Shown in pieces: positions 57,401 through 64,000 of a stretch of 64,000 bases of DNA. Location: NCBI GenBank assembly GCA_030512295.1, contig JAULSR010000007.1, positions 892,501-956,500 on the forward strand, in the 5' to 3' direction. The position numbers were made by a program, and so were the translations under genes. Numbering within the stretch: position 1 is the first letter of the stretch; each line of letters starts with the position of its first letter. This stretch comes from Bombardia bombarda (taxonomy: Eukaryota > Ascomycota > Sordariomycetes > Sordariales > Lasiosphaeriaceae). A model generated the notes under the pieces. It had not been told where the DNA came from, did no database searches, and saw only the letters and a list, made by a program, of their open reading frames with translations.

Positions 57401-60151
57401 TATAATATATTTAATAAAATTTAAAAAAATAATTTATTTATAATTTTTTTTTTAAAATTAATATAAATTAAAGGTATATAATAAAACGGGGATTTACCTT
57501 TTAATAATTTTTTAAACTTAAAAATAATATTATATTTATTATAATTTAATAAGAGTTTAATAAAAGTTTTTTTAAAAAAAAAACCCTTTAAATATATTAA
57601 AATAAACGGTAATTTCTTACGTATTAATTTAATATATTTTAAGTTTTTATTAAACGGGAATAAAATATATTTACCGTTATAAGTTTATTAAAAAACTTTA
57701 AAAAAAGTATTAATATTAACGGTCGTTAATAATCTTTTTTTAAAATAAAGGATTTTATTAAAAAACTTTTAAACTTTTTAATATTTATAACGGGGATTTA
57801 TTTTTAATTTAATAAATAAAACGGTTACCTTAATTAAAAGCTAATTATCGGGATTTATTATTATAAATTTAAACTCGAATTCGGTCGGCGAAAAAGGTTC
57901 TTTTTAAAAACGGGTTATAATACGGACCATTTTCCGTTTTTAGTTTTATTTAGCTATTAAATAATCTTATCGGTCGGCATTTCGTTATACTTTCTTATTA
58001 ATAAAATACTTTTTCGAATTTTTAATAATAATTAAAAAATATTAAATTAAAAATAAATAATTATCGTTTTAAATTAAAATTTAAATTTCCGAATATAATT
58101 TAACGTTATATTTTATAAATTAATTTTAATAAATAAATATATTATAATTAATATTTAAAATTATAAAATATTATTTTAAAAAACGACGGCTATTTATTTT
58201 TAACGTAATTATTAAAATTTAAAAAGTTATACTAATAATTTATTCGATAAAATTAACGATTAAAAAAAAGGTTTTTATATATTAAATTTTAACTTTTAAC
58301 TTTATACGGATCTTTTTAATAAATTTTAAATTTATAACGAAAAAAATATTTGCTTTAATATTATAAAAGGTTTAAACTTTAATACTAATCCCGTTAATTT
58401 ATAATTATACGGGTATAATAAATATATTATTTTTCGGTTTATTAATTTTAATTATTTATAATATTTAAATTATTAAAAAAACTTTCGGCGGTTTTTTTAA
58501 TTTTCCGATTTTTTAAAGGTAAGGGAGGAAATATTAGTAAATTCGAAATCGACGGGCAGATTATCCGTAAAAGCTATAAATATTATTTTCTTCGGGCATT
58601 AATAAACGAAATAACCTTCTTTCTTATAAATAAAATATCAGCCTTTTTTCTTAAAACGGTCCTTCTTAATTTAAGTAAATTTAATGCCTTTTAAAATAAT
58701 CGAAATAATTGTTTTAACTTCCTTTTCTTTAACTTTTTAATTAATATAACGTCTTTTATATTACTCTTTCTTACATTTAATACGGTTAACGTTAATAAAA
58801 CGGTCGCAGCGCTTTACCTTTCGCATTTTAATTTCGTAGGTTTTTTTATAAATATTTTAATAATTAATAGTAACGTCGGTTATAATATTAGCGAAATCTT
58901 CGTATAAAATAATAAAGTTTTTAAAATCGTAAAATAAACAAAGGTCGAGTTTTATTAAAATATACTTAAAAAGGATTTTTTTACGCTTATCCCTTAATTT
59001 TTTAACTTTATTTACTAAATTATTAATTTTAATAATAAACTAATAAATCGTTATACTTTTATTAATAAGGTTATATTTAAGGTTTTTAAGTTTTTTATAA
59101 ACGGTAATATTTTAATTATTATTATAATAAACGGATTATATAACGATAATTATTTTAGCGGTACTCGTATAAAAAAACTCGGCAAATAAAAAGCGTTCGT
59201 TAAGTATATTACGGGCTTAGTTAATAATCTAACTATAGAAATATTCTATACGGTCGCGCTCGTCCTTATAAGTTTTTAAATCCCGGTAAAGCTTGCTAAT
59301 TATTATTATAATCCACTAATTAAAATCCTTATCTCTACCGTTAAACTTATTTAAATCGTAACGATTCTTGCAAGCAGCCTTATCGTAAGCGGGGTTAAAA
59401 GCGTTTTAATTAGTTCCGAACGGCTTAAATGCTAAGTTAGCGGCCAGGCCGGTAAGCTTAAAAGTGCTAGTTTTAAAAGCGCTAATATCGGAAGTAACGC
59501 TTCGAGAAACGTTACAGTTATTAAAGTTCTAACTAATAAAGCTCTATACAAAAGCTACGAATTAAAAAATCTAATCCTTTAGCTCCTATATTTCGGCGCT
59601 TTAACCATTATTATTACTTTCTTTATTTAGCGCTATATTATTTAATACGGCGGTAGGAATATCTTAAAAATAAGTTGGATCCGGTAAGCGCGATTATAGT
59701 AGCGCTATAATTTCGGATTTTAAGGCCGATTCGTATTTTTTATCGGCGGACGCTTATTTAAGTTTTTCCTTAAATAAAACTTCGATACTTTTAATCGGCT
59801 CGTTTAGTTTAATATTGAAAGGCTTTTATTATTTTTCGGGGACGGGCTTTTCCGGCTTTATATCCTCCGGTGGCGTAACGATAATTTCCTATTCGGCGCT
59901 ATTTCCGGTCGTCGGATTTGTTTGGACTTCGGCAATCCTCTTTAAATCTTCCATCGCGCTCGTTAAGCGTTAAGACTTTCGCGTTGCTAGGCCGTAGTTT
60001 TTTTTTAGCGATATAGGTAACGGGTCTTAGGTTTTGTTTTTAGTTTATACGATTATTTACTATCGTTTACGTACGACGAAATAAATTGATTAAATGAAAG
60101 TTTATGGTATTTTAAATTGCTTCGCTAGCAATTAAAGAGAAAATAGAATAG

Positions 60152-60390
60152 TGTTACGGCTCATAATTACTATATCGCCAAGCTAGCAGAATTAAGCTCT
60201 ATTAAACGAAAATTCTACTTTAAAAAAGAGAAAAGGAAAAAGGGAGCAAAGTTCGTAAGCTTGCGACGTATTTTGGTCGCAGCTAGCTAGCGCAGTGTCA
60301 CGTATAGCGGTCGTTACGTGTTATGTGGCTTGGTGCTTTAGCTATATGTGCCTCAGCCGCATATGTCCCGAATTAAGTCTAGTGCTTATA
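60152..60390 (-). repeat. Inner gypsy element, 5' LTR
   Basis: 239 bases, gap-free alignment to the left LTR. It is less AT-rich than the left copy at several positions, so it keeps more of the original CpA/TpG sites. Confidence 0.85.
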
Positions 60391-60395
60391 ATTAT
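60391..60395. other. Target site duplication, right copy (ATTAT)
   Basis: ATTAT directly after the right LTR, equal to 54252-54256. Confidence 0.75.
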
Positions 60396-63300
60396 AATAT
60401 AAATATACGAGCTTTCTATATATTACGGGCGCGGTAAGAATTATTAGTTTACCTTTATAATAAAAAGCCTTTTTATTATTAACGCTATCGTTTTTTAGCT
60501 TACTTTAAGCCTTAATACCCGCGTATTTTTAACCTTTAAGCATTTTTTTAATACGGTTTTTATATTTAAAATTTTTTTTTTAAAAGGTAATAATCGACTT
60601 ATAAAACCTATATTTAGAATTTTATTTTTTAATTATTTTACCGGCATAAACCTTTATTATAATTATATAAAAAATTAATAGGTCGGTACTTTAAACTTTT
60701 TATTATAATTACCTTTCGACCTTTTATTTTAATTGCTTTAATAAAATTGTTTATTTTAATAAGTTTATATTAGTTTTTTTAATATAACGTCCTAACCTTT
60801 TTATCGGGGTATATCCGTCCTGTTAATAGCTTTTTTTTTAAAGCTCCGTTTTATTAAATATAATACGTTTAACAATCCTGAGGGTAAAACGTGTTATAGC
60901 CGAAACCTTAGCTATATTTTTAACTCGAAGATATTAAAAAGCTTATTTAATTCGTTTAACCGTTCGGTGGTATTTTTAGAAATATAACTTCTTTTATATT
61001 CCTACTTTAATTTAAGCTATAATTATTTTTATAACTATTAATAATTTTATTATTAACTATAACTTTTTAATTAAAGTAAGTAATATATCGTTATAAATAA
61101 TCTTTTTTATTATATAATCGAATTTTTTAAAAAAAAGGTCGGTAAAGTTAATAACTTTAAGCCGATGTTTAATATTAAAGTTAAAAGGAAATAAGTAATA
61201 TATTTATTTAGTTAGGCGGCTTTTAAAGTCTCGAGCTAAAGCTACGATTATCTTTTTAAATGCTTTATAATCGGTTAAAATTAAAAATTTCTAATCGGTA
61301 CCGCCTAAGTAATAGCCCTAATGCTTAAAAGATTCGATAATAGCGATAAGTTCCTTTTAATTAATAACTTATTAAAGTTTAATATTAATAAATTTTTCGA
61401 TTAATAAGCTATTAAACGTTATTATAAATTAATTAATTATAAAAAAATCTTTAAAATCGTTTAATTATTAATATTTATTTCGATTCGGGTTTAATAGTTT
61501 AGTTTTTAATAAATTAGGAAGTTAATTTAGCTAAAAACCGATTTAAATTATTTAAAAGCGGTATTAATTTTTAATAATTATCGGAAAAAGTTCGCTTTTT
61601 TTTTTAATAAGGTAATAATAAAGGCGGTAATTTTAAAATATCTGTAAATAAACCGGTAATAAAAATTAATAAACCCGAAAAAAATTTATATTTTTTTAAT
61701 TAATTAAAATATAAATTATTTTTAAATAATTTTAATTCGCTTTAAATTTATTAAAATACTTTAATAATTAATAATAAAACTTAAAAATTTAATTTAATTT
61801 TAATAAAAGGAATATTTTAATTATTTAATAAAAAATTAAGCTTGTTTAAAGCGGTCGAAGACTTTTAAAATATAATAAATATACTTTTCGTAAATAACGG
61901 AATAAATAAAAATATTATCGAAATAAATAATATAAAATATATTTATTAAATTAATTAAAGCTTTATTAATATAAATTTAAAAAATAACCGGCATATTAAT
62001 TAGTTTAAACGATATAATAATATATTCGAATTATTTATAATAGGTTTTAAAAGCGGTTTTTTATTAATTAACCTTACGGACTTTAATTTAATAATAAATA
62101 TCTTTTAAATTAAATTTAATAAAAAACTAAATATTAATAAAACGGTTTATAAAGTTATTAATTAATAATAACGGATATTAATTTTTAATAATAATTTTAT
62201 TTAATTTTTTATAATTTATATATAAATGTATAATTTTATTCTTTTTAAAGATAAAAATAATAAAAATATTAATAAAACTATTATTTTTTATAATCCGACT
62301 GTTAATAAAATTCTCCCGGATATAAAAAGCTAGTTCGTTAAATTAGTTTTAATTAAATAAATAAATATAACCTTATAATAATGCAAATCCTTTTATTAAA
62401 TTGATATAATGCTCGGCTTTTTTAAAGGTATTAAGTTTTTAAACTATTTGCTTCGAAAAAACGGTTATATAATAAGCGAGTTTTAAAGATAAAGGTATTA
62501 AACTTAGCTTTAATTTTAAGCCGTCGAATATATTAATATAGCTTTTTTTAAGTCCGATAATAACGTTAGAAACTATAGCGGTAAAAATAAAAGCGCCGTC
62601 GAAAACGTCCTAAACAATTTCCTTCGGCGAAATCTCCGAATAATAACCTTATTCGAAGGTATTAAGGGTAATATAAAGAGTTATACCTTTAAATCCTATA
62701 TTTAAGTTTTTTTATAATATTAATAAGGATTTTTTTAGTTGTTTAACCCCGTAAAAAAACTAAAAAATAAAACGGGCGTTTCCGTATAAATTTATAAATT
62801 AAAAGGTAAAATAAAAAATACTATAATTTTTTATTTAATTATTATTAAAGTTAATAAATTATAATAAATTAAAACCTTTAACTTTTAAAAAAGTAGGAAT
62901 ATAATATATTTAATAAAATTAATAATTTATATAATTAATTTATATCTTTATATTAATGTCGATAGTTACCGTTAACGAAATAACCTTTTAGTTATAATGC
63001 CGGAAATAAATATTATTTTAAATAATAAAAATAAAGTTTAGCTTTATTTTTTATAAATAATTTAAATAAATCGATTAAAGTTATCGTTTATTATTTTTTA
63101 TTTTCCGAATTATTTTCCGAATTAAAAAGGCCGGAATATAAATTACTAGAGTTATCGTTATTTTTAATCCTAACGTTTTAAATCCGGGCGTTTAAACCTA
63201 ATATAAAGTTTCGAATAAGCTTTTTTTATAATACGCGGCAATTTCCGGAATTCGTTAAAACTAGTAAAAAAGCTCAACCTTTTATAATAAACATTTTAAT

Positions 63301-64000
63301 TATTATCGTTTATAAATAAAATTTAATAAATTAAATATATTTATATTATTCGGTATAATTTTTAATTAAAGTAATGTTAGGGATAGCTTTAATATACTAG
63401 TTATAATAAAAGCGGTCGAATTTAATTTAATAATTTTAACTTATAAAGGTACTATTAATTTTTATTTTAGGGAAACGTTGGATTAATATAGCTTATTTCC
63501 GGTAAAATTTTTAAAAAGATTTACCGTATTAATTATATATTAGCTAATTTTTATAAACTTAAACCTCGTTAAATTTATTACCGAAGTAGTTCGAATTAAT
63601 ATAATTTTTAAATTCCCGTTATATAATTTATTTAAAATCTCCGTTATAAAGCTACTTCTAATAAGTTTGCCATTATTACTATATCTCAAGTTCTATCCAA
63701 ATGCTAGCCTATTAAACTTAAAGTTATTAAAGTTAATCTTAATAGGTAATATTTTTTTATTTTATAACTTAAATTTAATTTTTTTTATTTTAAAAAAAAG
63801 CGTTAACTTTTAGTTTGTTAACTACGTAGGTAGGGGGGCGGTCGTCTTTCGGCCGAAACGGCCCTCCCTAATTATTAAAATTAACTAAAGTAGCGCCGAG
63901 GTTACCGAAACTAATAGAAACGCTAGCTATAGCTTGCATTATCATAACTTAGAACTATTAAGTATTTATAATAAAGGGGGTAACTAAAAGTTCCAGCGTT
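60396..64000 (-). mobile_element. Outer gypsy element, 5' part with RT, RIP-degraded, cut by window
   Basis: Minus-strand reverse transcriptase is readable at about 62,200-62,340 (ELAFYIRENFINSRII, then a KKNK...NYKKLNKI block, equivalent to VDYRALNKI). A degraded catalytic region lies at about 61,860-61,960, where YFILFISIIFLF replaces a VVYLDDILIFS-type sequence. RNase H should lie to its left before the inner insertion, and integrase resumes at 53.2-54.2 kb. The 5' end and 5' LTR lie beyond 64,000. Confidence 0.75.

Larger units (their letters stand above)
54257..60390 (-). mobile_element. Inner Ty3/gypsy LTR retrotransposon, RIP-inactivated
   Basis: A 6.1-kb element with two 239-base LTRs and a 5-base target duplication. 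All readable coding sequence is on the minus strand. The Gag start (MEDLKRIAEVQTNPTTGNSA) is at about 59,959, and a Gag capsid-like stretch (RYDLNKFNGRDKDF, KDERDRIEYFY) lies near 59,220-59,370. Reverse transcriptase with FANAYADNILVYIKK, the YxDD box mutated to YADN, lies at about 56,760-57,060. Stop codons interrupt every frame. The order Gag, RT, 3' LTR from right to left fits a gypsy element. Confidence 0.85.

Overview
This window looks like nuclear DNA of a filamentous ascomycete, most likely a Sordariomycete. The genes have short introns (about 45-105 bases) with GTATGT/GTAAGT-type donors, CTAAC/CTGAC branch points and CAG/TAG acceptors. There are a Zn2Cys6 regulator, a secreted GH10 xylanase, a fungal NLR and a cysteine-rich small secreted protein. 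The right end is an AT-rich block whose repeats carry repeat-induced point mutation (RIP). No species name can be given from the sequence alone.

Layout. Positions 1-9.8 kb hold a long MIT-domain protein and GUF1, the mitochondrial elongation factor 4. From 10.8 to 24 kb lies an accessory stretch: a stand-alone TPR protein, a decayed tyrosinase gene, an 8-cysteine secreted protein with a 9-base exon, a GH10 xylanase with XlnR- and CreA-like promoter sites, and a full NLR (serine-esterase-like domain, NB-ARC, TPR). The stand-alone TPR gene is a paralogue of the NLR C-terminus and shares its three intron positions and phases. From 24.6 to 28.4 kb are a CorA-like metal transporter and a five-exon CmcJ/AsaB-like enzyme, both on the minus strand. 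A small spliced gene follows at 29.4 kb. From 30.5 to 38.6 kb lies a partial L-rhamnose catabolic cluster: a Zn2Cys6 regulator, divergent L-rhamnonate dehydratase (LRA3-type) and L-rhamnose 1-dehydrogenase (LRA1-type). From 39.8 to 51 kb are a coiled-coil protein, an intron-containing tRNA-Glu(CTC), a small mitochondrial membrane protein, a lysine-rich protein, a large glycine-rich protein of unknown function and a Ser/Thr-rich single-pass membrane protein.

From 51.5 kb to the end there are no intact genes. Two Ty3/gypsy retrotransposons, both on the minus strand, can still be read as degenerate protein fragments. The inner one (54,257-60,390) has two 239-base LTRs and a 5-base target duplication. 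It sits inside an older, larger one whose integrase lies to its left (53.2-53.8 kb) and whose reverse transcriptase lies to its right (61.6-62.4 kb). By my hand alignment all differences between the two inner LTRs are transitions, which is the RIP signature. A GC-rich array of eight 17-base units survives inside the candidate LTR of the outer element.

How the genes work together. Two enzymes of the rhamnose pathway and their probable regulator form one functional group; the lactonase and aldolase steps are not in the window. The xylanase, secreted peptide and lost tyrosinase fit a plant-associated or saprotrophic lifestyle (inference). The NLR and its TPR-only relative are the best candidates for an undescribed functional pair. 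Exon coordinates were read by eye from splice signals and reading frame.
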